Assembly (NCBI GenBank): GCA_039619475.1
Contig: CM077116.1
Location: forward strand, 101,167,164-101,231,163
Direction of reading: 5' to 3'
DNA from: Icerya purchasi
Taxonomy: Eukaryota > Arthropoda > Insecta > Hemiptera > Monophlebidae
DNA: 64,000 nt
Every line of letters begins with the position of its first letter. Within the stretch, counting starts at the first letter, position 1. The translations under genes were made by a program, and so were the position numbers. The notes under the pieces were generated by a model, which did not search any database, was not told where the DNA came from, and saw only the letters and a list, made by a program, of their open reading frames with translations. Below are positions 9,855 to 21,584 of the stretch, in pieces.

Positions 9855-11804
9855 TTCGACGAAGGATTTATGTACTTACCTAAAGCAAACGTAGAACAGG
9901 TGGGGAAAATAATCGATGGATTAAAGGAAACAAAGGCCACCGGAATCGATGGAATAAGAATAAAAGATATAAAAACAGTAAAAATATATATAGTGAAGGA
10001 AATTACTAAGCTAATTAATCAGACGTTAAAAGAAGGGAAAATACCAAGTGGGTTAAAAATATCGAAAACGAGACCAATATATAAAAAAGGGAAACACAGT
10101 GAATATGAAAACTTGGCCAAATGGTAAGCTACTTAGCCGCCAGGCCATAAAAAAAAAAAAAAAAAAAAAAAAAAATGAAAACTATAGGCCAATTGCTGTA
10201 AGCAATGTAATTGCAACAATATTAGAAAAGTACGTAGCAAATAATCTAACGAAGTACCTACAAGAAAATAGGGTAATTGACAAAACACAATACGGGTTTC
10301 AAAAAGGAAAATCCACATCAAAAGCAATCAGCGAGCTTACTGAAAAAATAAGAGATAGCTTTGAAGAGGGAAAGAAGGTGTTGATAACGTTCATAGATCT
10401 TAGTAGAGCATTTGTAACGGGGTTGATCATAAAATAATCATAAACACATTAGAGCAGATAGGAATAACGAATAATTTGAAAAAATGGTTTCAAAGTTATT
10501 TAACACAAAGGAAAACATGCGTAAATATTTTAAATGTGCAAAGTGAAAAAGAGGAGATGGATGTAGGAGTACCGCAGGGTAGCAACTTAGCGCCAATACT
10601 GTTTATTATATATACAAATAGTTTATATAAGGAATTAAGTTACAGTGAGGTAGTCGCGTACGCGGATGATATAGCAATAGTTACGTCACATAAAGATATG
10701 AAAGAGGCAGAAATAAGGATGCAAAAAGATCTAATAACAATAAGTAAATGGGCACACGATAAAAGTCTAAGAATAAATGTAAAAAAGACTAAAGCAATGG
10801 TACTGCGGAAAAAAAGAGACAGCTCTGATTTGTATTGTCCAAATATGATAATGCACTCAAATGAATGTGTACATTCAATGGGGGAAAGGCGCGAATGCGA
10901 AATGAAAAACTGTCAAAAGTTAGACATAGTAATGCAGTATAAATATTTGGGAGTAATGATGGATCAACACTTAAGATGGGACATACATATGGAATACATT
11001 GCAAAGAAAATAAGAGCAGTTTTACCAGCTTTATATATACATTAAAGAAATATGCAACAAATGAAACATTAAAAGTAGTTTATTATGCGCTAGTAGAGTC
11101 GAGGATCAGATATGGAATTCAGGCGTGGGGAATGGCGAGAAAAGCATACTTGGGGAAAATAAATAAACTGCAAATTAAATGCTTGAAATTAATAGAAAAT
11201 CCTTAAGGGAGAAAGTGAAAGTGAAATAATTAAAAAAGAAAACGTAATGAGCATAAGAGGAATGTACTTATTACTGAAGATATGGGAGTACATATCAGCA
11301 GAAAAGAAAATTGAATTGGAGGAAAGAATAAACACAGAATACGAGTTGAGGGAAAAACTTTCGTACCAATTGCCGTTAGCAAGAACAAAGATGGGAGAGC
11401 AAACGGATAAATATATTATAACTCAGATGTTGAATAAAATACCCAAAGAAATAATAGAGAAGGAAAAAATAGGGGAAAGAAAAAGGAAAATAAAGGAATG
11501 GCTTCAGGAAGAAGAAAATATAAAAAAAATAATAAACATAAAATAAAAAGACAAAGCGCAACAAAAAAAGCTAGGAAAAAAAAAACAAAAAAAAAAACTG
11601 AATATAGAAAATAGAAATAGATTAGTAATTATTGATAAGTAAAATAGATAGATTAAGTAAATATTACACGGTTATGTATATGTATAAGTTAATTTAAGAT
11701 GGTAAAATGTCAAATAGGATAATTCGTCGACAAGCGTTTTAGCTTGACGAAAATTTTTGTATGTAAAAAATTATAAATACATATTTTTCAAAAAAAAAAA
11801 AAAA
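9855..11804 (+). mobile_element. CR1/L2-like LINE, 5'-truncated, near-intact RT
   Basis: Consecutive plus-strand frames encode an almost complete reverse transcriptase: KATGIDGI (about 9937), NYRPIAVSN (about 10180), TQYGFQKGKST (about 10287), motif A FIDLSRAF (about 10391), motif B GVPQGSNLAPILF (about 10567), motif C AYADDIAIV (about 10657), YLGVMMDQHLRW (about 10945), then a lysine/glutamate-rich C-terminus to 11546. There are only a few frameshifts (near 10415, 11040, 11205) plus the retroposon insertion at 10114. The 3' UTR holds a hairpin (11724-11750, TCGTC..AAGC / GCTTGACGA) and ends in A-rich sequence at 11791-11804. Endonuclease and ORF1 are missing: typical 5' truncation. Among the less decayed LINEs here. 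Confidence 0.92.
10114..10183 (+). mobile_element. Tiny poly(A) retroposon with 9-bp target duplication
   Basis: Inside the CR1-like LINE, a 35-bp body (TGGCCAAATGGTAAGCTACT then TAGCCGCCAGGCCAT) plus about 26 A is flanked by ATGAAAACT at 10105-10113 and 10175-10183. Removing the insert and one ATGAAAACT restores the LINE frame exactly (EYEN joined to YRPIAVSN), so the insertion is real and postdates the LINE. The same body, seven bases shorter at its 5' end, occurs on the minus strand at 26935-26979 with a different duplication. Probably an extreme 5' truncation of a LINE or SINE whose full-length source is not in this window. Confidence 0.9.
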
Positions 11805-12220
11805 CTTAAAGTCGGAAGTTATACACGATCAAAGGAACGTTTAAAAGTGCCAAGAGAAAATTTCAATAGGAGAAAATGTACACAAGCGTCGAAATAACGA
11901 AGATGTATTGAATAAAATCTGATAATTAACGTAATTTGCCGGTTTAACTACTTCTAACCGACTTTGAAAAAATAAACTTATATCTATGTTCAAAGGCCAG
12001 ACATGTAAACAAATTTATCAATTCCTCAAAAAATGCAATATTCAAGTTTGAGATTTGAATACTATATGACGACACGTTTAACATATAAACTGGTTAAAAG
12101 GTTAAAAGGAAAAACCAAGTCAAAAAAGAAAAAAAGAAAACTATCACTTTTTAGGACACTTGTTTATGCATGATGTTAAAATGTTTGTTCTTTTGTTTGT
12201 AAATAGTTATCTGTATGTTT
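11805..12220. other. Unassigned AT-rich DNA
   Basis: No feature seen between the A-rich end of the CR1-like LINE and the jockey remnant. Confidence 0.5.
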
Positions 12221-12223
12221 CAT

Positions 12224-13050
12224 TTCCAAATGTGCAGGAGTCACTTGGGCTTGTGGAGACTCGGCTAAAACGATGGCGCATAGTAGTCAATGAAAGTAAG
12301 TCGACGCATATAAAAATTGAACGCCTGCCCATCAAAATAAATAACGTCGTAATACCAAATGCCAATAACGTAAAATATTTAGGCATGCAATTGGACGCTA
12401 GGCTGACCTGGGGTATCCACATTCACAAAAAATCGGAGCATTTGAGGTTTAAAACTAGAACCATGTCGTGGCTGTTAGCTAAGAGATCGGGCTTGTCGCT
12501 AGAAAATTAAACTCTATTATATAAAATAGTAGCTTTAAAACCAATCTGGCTGTACGGTATACGGCTGTAGGGTTATGCAAAAACATCCAACTTACAGAAA
12601 ATACAACGATATCAAAATAGGCTACTGGAGAACCATTATACTGCAGCCCTCTGGTACGTTTCAAATTATACCCTCCGTAAAACGTCATGTTTGTGGAGGA
12701 TGAAATCAAAAAACAAGCAAATAAACATGTCGCCCGACTTAGCATCCATATGAATCCACTTGCTACTAATTTGCTGGATAACTCCGGTGATATACGCAGA
12801 TTGTGGCGAAATTTTAGACTTTGTCCAGTTATTATAAAGTTCAGAGGGAGTACTATTGAGTACTACCCCTCCACAAAACATTCTTTATCACATTAAATTA
12901 ATCGCTAAATGACCACTAAAGTTGGTCAGTTGCGATGGGGAAAAAAAAAAATTCCAAAATTTGTCTGAATAATCCATCGCCCGTGCATCGTTACGCATAA
13001 ATGAGATTTATGTAATAACAACAATAATAAAAGCTATTTGATTTGATTTG
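12224..13050 (+). mobile_element. Jockey LINE 3' end (RT thumb and C-terminus)
   Basis: The plus strand reads ETRLKRWRIVVNESKSTHIK, VKYLGMQLDARLTW, KPIWLYGI, then in a shifted frame NPLATNLLDNSGDIRRLWR, matching the region after the catalytic motif through the C-terminus of jockey-clade ORF2. Several stops and at least one frameshift (near 12690) break it. The 3' UTR ends around 13030-13050 in an ATTTGATTTGATTTG tail without a long poly(A). The 5' part is absent. A better preserved jockey tail from another copy lies at 27352-28230, minus strand. Confidence 0.85.
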
Positions 13051-16000
13051 TTTGAGGTATCGGTGATTATTTATTGGGTAATCATTAAAGTAGGCGCTCA
13101 AAAAAAAAAAAAAAAAAAAAGAGTTCCCCGAGACACTTTTTTTGCTTCATATAACCAGACAAAAGCTTGCCAGAAAAACCTCATAATTGGGATATAGGGA
13201 AAAGACGAAGGTGCTTGGAAATTTTAAAATTAAAGGGACAATGAAAAGTATTATCAGTTTATACAGATGCAGATTTAAATAAAAATAGCAAATCTGCCCC
13301 CCCCCCCAAAAAAAAACACGTAATTCACAAACTTATTTTTGACGGAGTTTAAACATTACTTTCTTAAACTGATAGTCTTTTTTCTTTTTTTTTTTTTTTT
13401 TTTGAGTACAGAACATGGCGTCATTTAAGCAGTTTTCCGTATTGTTACTGAAAAATGTTTTCACTCGTTAATTTTATTTTTTTCGTTTTACACTGAGTAA
13501 ATTAAAAGTTATGGTCCATAGACTTGATGAGGTATATCGAATACGGCAGTCAGGTTTTGGAGGCAAAGTCAATTTTTAACAGCTGACAAAAGGACGGTTT
13601 TGCGAGCCAACTAAAATGGAAATGTTCACATCGACAACCGAGCAAGACACGTTTTACGGACACAACGATCAACGTTTCATTTTGACGATGATTTTAACCG
13701 TTTTACAATTCGGTTTTATTTATAAAGAGTAAATATACGTGCACATAAGTCTTTTATATCAGCTCTTCCGTTACTGTTAATGTTTTGCAAGCATTTCCGT
13801 TGCAGCAGATTTTAGAACATAAATAATCTTATACTACGCAAGAATATTTCCGTCTCTCTGCCTTTCTCGGAAAAGATTTTAATTAAGGCTCAACAGATTT
13901 CAATGAAATTTACGTAGATTATAAATTGCAGCCTAAAATGCGTGTCATATTGGAACTGTTTTAATGTTTTTCACGATAAATGCGAAAATGTATCCAAGTC
14001 CTTTTTCAATAACATGCAGCCTATTTTATCTAGCGAAAAGGCTGCCGAACTACGATATTCATGAAAAAATATCTTTCCTTTTATGTTTTTATTTATAATT
14101 TATATTATTATTAGCTTTATTAATTATTCATTTTTTTATCGTTTGTAAAGAAACTTTAATGTAATATTGCTTTTTATTACCTACTTCCCACACAAAGGTT
14201 ATATCTCCATTGCGTTTTTTTTTATTTATTTATTTTTTTTTTATATTTGGTTACGAATAACTATTTAGACTGATTTCAATGACTCTTCTTTGTTCATGCA
14301 GAAGTGTACCACCGGTAAAAAAGTGATACCGACCTCAAAGCTTAAAAAAGACAAATGCGACAAAAAGTAAAAAATAATTAGATAAGTTATCTTATGATAA
14401 TTATTCTTCAACAACATTAACTTTTCGGAACCGGTAACAAATCAAAGCGGAGTAAATGTTCATTACTCAGATCACAGAAAGTGAATGATTAAATACTATT
14501 TATATGTACTCATTAATATGTTTTTAATTATTGTTGCAATTTGGATTCGATGCCGACTAGAAAAAGTTAATGTTAAGTATTCACTTTTTTTGGGCATGCT
14601 TTTAATGGACATATTTGTACCACGAGCGGAACAGAATAGTTAATGAAATACAACAAAAGATATTTCAGTAAAGTAACACAAAAGTAACCCTGAAAAGAGT
14701 TGTTTCTAACAAAAAGAGTTCAGCTCATCAGGAAATCGTGAAGGAGGCAAAAAAGAAACAGAATGAATAATTAAAACGGGACTAAATAAGAAAAAATCGA
14801 TATAGTAGAAAAGAAATAATTAAAAAATGGAAATTAACGAAAAATTAAACTAAGAATGAAACAAGCAAAATGAACGATACTATGCATACTAATATACTAC
14901 TTATAAAATATTGGAAATAAAATAAAGAAGACGAAATAAATGAAATGAATAACAAAGACAAAAAAAATGTTGGTTGCCTCTACATTTTTTTTTAAACTCG
15001 GAACAAAATTTGCTCACGATACATGTCTAATACCTTAACTGTTACGTTATTTGTACTATCGCGATTTTTTTATTTGTAATTACACTATGTACTAAATCTA
15101 TATTCCCTCCACCGCTTAAAATAATATTTAAATCCATTTAACTTATTTAATTAATCTAATATTAACCAATAACATTAACAGCGTAAAAAATGCACGGTAA
15201 AGTTATCAACGCATATGTTTAAGTGGAATAAATAGATCTTTATCTGGATATGAGAGATTTTACCGTGAATTAAAAAAAATGATATACGTATTTACGGAGC
15301 GATAATAATTTTGCTCAAAGTCGGATAAGTGAATCAAAGACCTATGTGACATCTCTGGTTTAGTCGAGCACCCTAATTAGACTACTGCGCTAGCGCTTTT
15401 ACAGACAGAAAAATTCTCCAAAATTCCCTCAACCGGTAAAATTATTTAAATTATTTTGTATAATTTTATTTCGCTCTATCACATCGAAAGGACAAAAACA
15501 AAAAGCCTATTTTAAAGAGGTAAAAAGAAGAAAAAAAAGGCAGGCTTTTCCTTTCTTTACAATATCAATGTATAATTTTTCTATTAAACTACTCTGGCCT
15601 ACATTCTTTAACGTCGAAAATGGGAAAGATTAAAATTTACCGATGGTCATATCTAATCGATTTCATCCGAGCGCGCATTACTACGTTTAAATGAAGTGCT
15701 AACATATGTCGCATTTTGACAACGTTGTCAAACGAACAAAGAATCAGAAAATATTCCTTCTTTTATTACTACTACCGGTGTAATGATTGAAGTGTTGTCA
15801 GGCGCAAAAATCTTTCCTTCCCGAGACACTAGGCGCATTCGAACCGACCTTTGTCCGCTCTATCGTATGTTTTCAGTACAGCAAAGATGGGTCAGCTGAT
15901 TATCGCGCAGTGTCAAAATATGGCCATTCGACAAGGGTTTTAGAAATAAGCACGATTCGAAACCTTTTTCCAATCGGTGAAAGGAAGGTGTAGGATTGTT

Positions 16001-16100
16001 CTTATCACTGTGCAACTTCAGTGTTCCAGCTGGTACTTAAATATCAGCGTAAACATTTTTCGTATTAACAAAGCCGTGTGCACGCTGGTACGATATGTGA
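13051..16100. other. Unassigned DNA with homopolymer runs
   Basis: C11 followed by A9 at 13297-13316, a T-run near 13390-13403, an A-run near 13101-13120. No RT, transposase or tRNA signature was found on either strand. One open frame (15787-15993) leads towards the candidate exon below but shows no domain. Confidence 0.45.
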
Positions 16101-16171
16101 ACTATAATTTACACCTCCGGCAACAAATCGCGACACCGATTTTAACAACATTATCGAAAAAGTCGTTCATC

Positions 16172-16318
16172 ATGCAAAACCCTTTCGTAGTTTTGACTGT
16201 TGCATTATTTATTCAAACGCAATGTATGCCCGTCATCCGACAACATATCCCGGTGCATATAATAAAACAAGGTAACACGAATAATTTTACAACAAACATT
16301 GAAACTGAATATAAATAG
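16172..16318 (+). CDS. Candidate first exon of a small secreted protein
   Basis: From the ATG at 16172 the frame reads MQNPFVVLTVALFIQTQCMP, a short N-region, a hydrophobic core (VVLTVALFI) and polar residues before a plausible cleavage site near QTQC/MP: a signal-peptide profile. It continues VIRQHIPVHIIKQ and then meets CAAG/GTAACA at 16271/16272, a good splice donor, so the coding exon may be 16172-16271. If unspliced it is a 48-residue peptide ending at 16318. Hydrophobic leaders followed by His/Val/Pro-rich sequence are common in insect cuticular or secreted proteins, but I recognise no family. I chose this ATG over one 195 bases upstream (15977) in the same frame because the leader begins here. 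No downstream exon was identified, and the long hairpin lies beside it. Confidence 0.35.
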   Translation: MQNPFVVLTVALFIQTQCMPVIRQHIPVHIIKQGNTNNFTTNIETEYK

Positions 16319-16517
16319 TTGCGACATGTTTATACCGCCGCTCTTCAGCTAAACAAGAAAATAAGTAAATCGAACGCAGAGCATACAATCTATGGTAAAT
16401 CCGACCAAAACTCATTCAGCTGCATACGATTATAGCATAACGTCGTTGACAAAGTAGTTTTGCAAATTTTTTAAGTAAACCTGCATTATTAAATATTTAA
16501 AGCTTTCACAGTGATTA

Positions 16518-18048
16518 TTCATAATAAATAATTTTCGGAAACTAAAAGATATAGTTATTCGCTTAACGAAACGTCCAGCTTACACTGGCCATCATCAGAA
16601 GCAAACTGAAGAACGGAGCGAAAATTGCGATCGACAATAACATTAAAATAAGAACCAAAAATCATGAAAAACCCAAATCAAAATAGAAAAACTACCTCTA
16701 AACAGGAAAAACCGACAAAACGCGTAACAACAGATAGATAAAAAAAAACAAACATATATATAGAAACATATGAGAAAAAAGGTAAAAAAATACAAAAGGA
16801 ACACAAAAAAACACATCGGGACACAGTTGGGACAAGGGAGAAATAAAAACAGATAACAACTTATAAAAATAAAAATAAAAATAAATACAGAAGCGTACAC
16901 AAAAAGCGGCAAAAAATCGAAAAAGAAGCGCTAACGGAGAACGCCACAAAAAATAAAAGAACGAAAATCCCACAAGGGAAACGCAAAGAACAACCAAACA
17001 AAACAAAAATATAAAATATTACAACAAAAAACAGTTGATGAAACCTATATAAAAAAAAAAAAACATACCTGAACATGGACTGGAAACTACCTGAAAATTG
17101 GTTGGAATCCTCACCTGAGAATGACCGTGCACCCACCCCGACGAGTGAAAATGACAGGAATCCCGCCTAAAAGTTGACTGCAAACCTCACCTGAGGACCC
17201 CCCATTTCACTTCTTCTGGGTTTTTTGTTTCCACATCCCGCCGGTCCGAATCGTTTCTTCTTTCGGTTGGATTTGCATTGCTTTACTTCATTTGGTTCGG
17301 CTTCCATTGGTCCGGTGCCCGGGGCCTTGCCCTCCGGTGTATCCTCCGGATAGGTTTCGAGTGAGTCCTCAGGTGAGGTTTGCAGTCAACTTTTAGGCGG
17401 GATTCCTGTCATTTTCACTCGTCGGGCTAGGTGCACGGTCATTCTCAGGTGAGGATTCCAACCAATTTTCAGGTAGTTTCCAGTCCATGTTCAAGTAATT
17501 TTTTTTTTTTTTAATATAGGTTTCTTCAACTGTTTTTTGTTGTAATATTTTATATTTTTGTTTTGTTTGGTTGTTCTTTGCGTTTCCCTTGTGGGATTTT
17601 CGTTCTTTTATTTTTTGTGGCGTTCTCTGTTAGCGCTTCTTTTTCGATAATTTGCCGCTCTTTGTGTACGCTTCTGTATTTATTTTTATTTTTATAAGTC
17701 TGTTTTTATTTCTCCCTTGTCCCAACCGTGACCCAATGTGTTTTTTTGTGTTCTTTTTATGTTTTTTTACCTTTTTTCTCATATGTTTTTATATACTTTT
17801 TTTTTTTTTTTTTTATTTATCTATTGTTATGCATTTTATCGGTTTTTCCTGTTTAGAGGTAGGTTATCTGTTTTGATTTGGGTTTTTCATGATTACGGAT
17901 TCTTATTTTAATGTTATTGTCGATCGCAATTTTCGCTCCGTTCTTCAGATTGCTTCTGATGATGGCCAGTGTAAGCTGGTCGAAACGTTAAGCGAATAAA
18001 TATCTTTTTAAAAGAACACAGTTGTTTCCGTAAATTATTTATTATGTG
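16518..18048. repeat. 1.53-kb inverted repeat (two ~680-bp arms, 166-bp loop)
   Basis: The left arm (16518-17198) and the reverse complement of the right arm (17365-18048) match nearly base for base, with few substitutions and small indels. The outermost 20 bp pair, and so do the innermost bases (CCTCACCTGAGGAC / GTCCTCAGGTGAGG). The loop 17199-17364 is unique. An 18-bp direct repeat with one mismatch (GTAAAC-x-TGCATTATTAA) lies at 16475-16492 and 18048-18065, a candidate target duplication although the left copy is 25 bp outside the arm. Any transcript through it would fold into long double-stranded RNA. The Phe/Cys-rich ORFs inside (16643-17136 minus, 17652-17876 plus) are mirror images of AT/GT-rich sequence, not genes. 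It could be a foldback transposon, two inverted copies of one repeat, or a hairpin-RNA locus. Confidence 0.92.
17956..17986 (+). other. Hammerhead-ribozyme-like core motif in right arm
   Basis: CTGATGA (17956-17962) is followed by a 6-bp stem, GGCCAG / CTGGTC (17964-17969 with 17976-17981, one G-U pair), and then GAAAC: the order of conserved box 1, stem II and conserved box 2 of a hammerhead ribozyme. Such cores occur in Penelope-like retroelement terminal repeats. An extra U sits between box 1 and the stem, and I could not place stems I and III or a UH cleavage site, so activity is doubtful. The mirrored left-arm copy (about 16580-16615) has CGTTTCG where the right has CGAAACG and lacks box 2. 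Confidence 0.3.
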
Positions 18049-18069
18049 TAAACGTGCATTATTAATTTA

Positions 18070-20034
18070 CCAAGTAAAAAAATTAAAGAAATTAATTATT
18101 TAATTAACGTACCTAATAACATTTTTATCCGAAATAAATGAACACTCAACGACATAGTTTAATTAAATAAGTTTTTTTTAGCTTTTCGACATGTACACAC
18201 ATATAAGGAAGTTTCGATACCAATATTAAAATTGTTGCGGATCTATTATTTATTTAATCCAAATTATAGTAGACCAACTGAAACTTTTCGATGCTTTCCC
18301 AGCGAATTTCTTTCCTCTATTTTTTTTTCGACGGAGTAAACGTTACAAATAATTCTCCGATTATTTTAAACAAATGCAAAAAAGTGGGTAATATTTTAGC
18401 GTTAAGGTAAAGAGCATCATTTCAGCGCGCAATTAATTCGCAAAAAAATTAATAATAATAATAAAACAAAACCGCAGTTAAGACTCATTTTCGTTGTGAA
18501 TTGTAACAGATTCGTTATATTTCTGTTTTCTTATGTTCACCTACTCGTACTTGTATACGGAAAATGGATTATTATTATTAATATTAATTTAAAAGCATTA
18601 TATAATCGAGTGTTTTTTACTGTCGACGCGAGAAACAACTTTCACTTGTTGCCTAAAAGTACGCGGACCCGATTACTAGCAACCGGCTAATTCAGAAAAA
18701 GGTGTAATTTATTAAAATTGCGAATAAGAAATAGAGAGGTGTTGTTGGGAATTTGCTAAGAATGTACGTATAAACGATTTGTTAATTTTTACCGCTCAAA
18801 CTGGACCGGTTAAATAAAAAATTCTGGAATTGAGCGTTCCTCCGTACGACGTAAATGAACTAATTAAACGGAATAGTAAAATTTCATATTTTAATATTTT
18901 CCGTTGGAATGTGTATTTTTAAGAAAGCGTGGACTTGTGTGTTTTTTTTTTTTTGCTTTTTTTATTTTCTGTAATTTTATGCGCGCTCCGTATTTAGTCC
19001 AGTCCGTCTCGTCGCGTTTTGTAATTCGAAATATTCGCAAGTGCTGATAATTGCTTCTCGTCGTTAGCGCAGAATAATTTTCGAGCGCTTTGATACTTTT
19101 AAGCTGGTTTGTAACAATTTTAAAGCATCTGCGAATGTCAAAAACTATTCTCGATCGGTCTCGTGTAAAAAATAATCTTGCGCGAACCTTCCCGACATAT
19201 CACGCGGGTTTGCGTTGAATTTGATCTGCGACTGCGAACTAATCATACAAATTTACGAACCTAATTCATTTTTTTAAATTTCCCTCCGGAAGAAGTCTGA
19301 AGTGAATATTTTTCGACGTTGAAATTAATTTTTACATCCGCGACATACGGTTAAAAAAAGTAAACTCAGCGCTTACGTCAATACGTGCATATACATTTCA
19401 GTTTGGCTACCTTTCGCAGCTTTTCACTTTTAACACCGGATGTAACCGTAAAAAAAAGATTAAAACTCGAATTCCCCCATAAAATATTACGTTTTCACGA
19501 ACAAACTATACTTTTACTGTACGATTCAAACACGAAATATTTACATTTTTTTTCTCCCGATAATAAAATTTACCTTTGAAGTACATATATTTTTTTAACC
19601 ATTAAGGATCACAACAGTGTAGACGTCAGACTTGAACAGGTACAAGAACAAATAATTTTCCCGCTTCATACCTTATTTTTTTTCTATTTTCAACCCTCCA
19701 TATTATTATTATCTCTTTTTTGGTCTGGTGTCTAAACTGTGTGGCCATTTTCAAATATATGGTTGTTTTGAGAATTTATATTTGTAACTGTTTCAAAAAA
19801 AATTGAAAGTACTATATTATCTGTATCATGAAAAAAAAAAAAAAAGAAAAAAAGAATGTAGAAAATTTGAGACTATTTGCCACCTATTCTTTTTAGATTT
19901 TACACATTTCTTTCGGATCAAAACGAAATTTTTAAATTCAGTTCTCTGTATGAAAACTACTTTACAGTGCCGTTTACTTCGAACGTTTTTTATTTTTGAT
20001 GTGTTCCGCTAAAATCACCGACAATAAATTGATT
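18070..20034. other. Unassigned DNA
   Basis: Open frames at 18496-18690 (hydrophobic start, MNCNRFVIFLFSYVHLLVLV) and 19385-19579 show no domain. Base composition is slightly GC-richer around 18960-19240. No repeat shared with the rest of the window was found. Confidence 0.45.
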
Positions 20035-21200
20035 TTTTTTTTTTTACCACCTCTTTGGGCATGTCGTAAAGTCGGTGTCAAATATTGATAAGATAAAAGA
20101 ACTGAGGATAAGAACAACGGAGATCGACGGAAACGATGAGATGTACGAAGCACAATAAGGATTAGGGAGTTTAATAACAGATCGGAATACAAAGTTTTTA
20201 ACGACGCATATTATTGGTCACGACACTTATTCGATAAATAAAAAATAACTACTCCCGAATTGAAACGGTAGTTCTGGAATTGTATTAGCAGTTTCTTCAT
20301 CTTATTGTTGAACTGAACTTATTACAACTTCCCCTTAACAAACAATCTTCGATGAAAATTTAAAATCCAAAATAAAACCACCGCAACAGATTGTTTCCTG
20401 TAGTGTAGGAGCGGCATACTTTTTTTTTTTTTTTTTAAGACAAAAAAGAAAAGAAAATTGGGTTCATCAACCACTGATAGACAAACATTATCAAAAGCAC
20501 AGGAGACATCAATGAAGGAAGTCAGGGTGTAGTGTTTTCGGATAAAAGACTTATATAAATGAGAAGCAAAGGAGACTAATACAGTTAGAAGGGTCAATAT
20601 CAGGCTGAAAGCCGAACGTATTGTTAGGAAGCACATTATAATGTTCCAGTCACCAGACAAGACGTTTGTTCAACATACCTTCAAACAATTTTCTAATGGA
20701 GCATGTCAAGGAAATGGAGCGTAGGGAAAAACTTTTTTTTAGGAATAGGGACAACGATGAAAGAATTCCAAGAGGGAGGAATTGTACCCCCTAGAAAGGA
20801 AATAATTAAAAAAAAATTGAAAAGAAAGTTAAGGAATTGTTCAGATAGATTTTTAAGAACAATATAAGGTATGTCATCTAGACCCGAAGTGGGGCTAGAA
20901 GATTTGGATAGAACAGATTTTAGTTCATTAAAATTGAAAGCCGAAATGAGGAAGTGGGAAGGAAAGTTTTGCGGAAATGGACTGAAGTACAATTCATCGA
21001 AAGAAGGAACGTAAGTAGAATCAATGAAGGATATCAGGCTATCCTCAGATACATTAGAAAAAGAAGGATGTTCAGAGGATGAGAATTTAAAAGCTCTAGT
21101 CATCCTTCAAATATGTGAAAGACTAAGAAAGAACCAAATTTCTTCCAAGAAGCCTTCGTGGTTTTAAGTAAAAACCTAGCCCTAACGTTGACTTGTTTAT
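20035..21200 (-). mobile_element. I/LOA-like LINE remnant, RT N-terminal half plus 3' tail
   Basis: Reading from about 21200 downwards: linker KTTKASWKKFGSF, a phenylalanine-rich spacer, RT fingers (LSKSSSPTSGLDDIPYIVLK; PPSWNSFIVVPIPK, about 20940-20740), then NTFGFQPDIDPSNCISLLC and motif A SFIDVSCAFDNV (about 20510-20475). The rest of the palm is missing and the sequence jumps to the C-terminal tail (LPNPYCASYISSFPS, about 20180-20130) and a poly(A) tail (T-tract 20032-20045). The tail peptide is shared with copies at 54.4, 61.0 and 61.6 kb, all on the minus strand. Internally deleted and frameshifted. Confidence 0.85.
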
Positions 21201-21584
21201 GAACCAGAATGATTTATGTTCAACTATTGGCAGCATGGCCGACTTTATCGGGGGAGTGGGAACGTCCATTATGAAGCATTGGACCTAGCTTACACCTTTG
21301 AAACAGGATGGGGTGTTGTCATCTCTTCAACGCTTTTCTTTCCGCCAGATCGACAGTGAATCCTTTCGAATGTTGGATAGCAGTTTAGCGACCGTGTTTT
21401 CAAATATCAGTTTGACGATAAACCCATCATTAATAAGCAAACATATCTCTAAACGACAAAAGTAAATAAGAAGTATAACACAATCAGCAGCTACTTTATA
21501 CAATCTTCGAAACAAATTATGGCTGATTCAGAGTAATTAAATACTATGTGTGTCACAGCAAACAAATTTATGATTAATAAGTAG
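21201..21584. other. Spacer between two LINE remnants
   Basis: A 62-codon minus-strand frame (21327-21515) has no known motif. Nothing else seen. Confidence 0.4.

Noticed and set aside
13297..13316. C11A9 tract as a functional site
   Set aside because: Similar C-runs at 27120 and 46611 look like simple-sequence expansion next to A or TA tracts.
16643..17136. Overlapping Phe/Cys-rich minus-strand ORFs
   Set aside because: They are the reverse reading of A-rich hairpin arm sequence; the mirrored arm gives a similar frame on the other strand.
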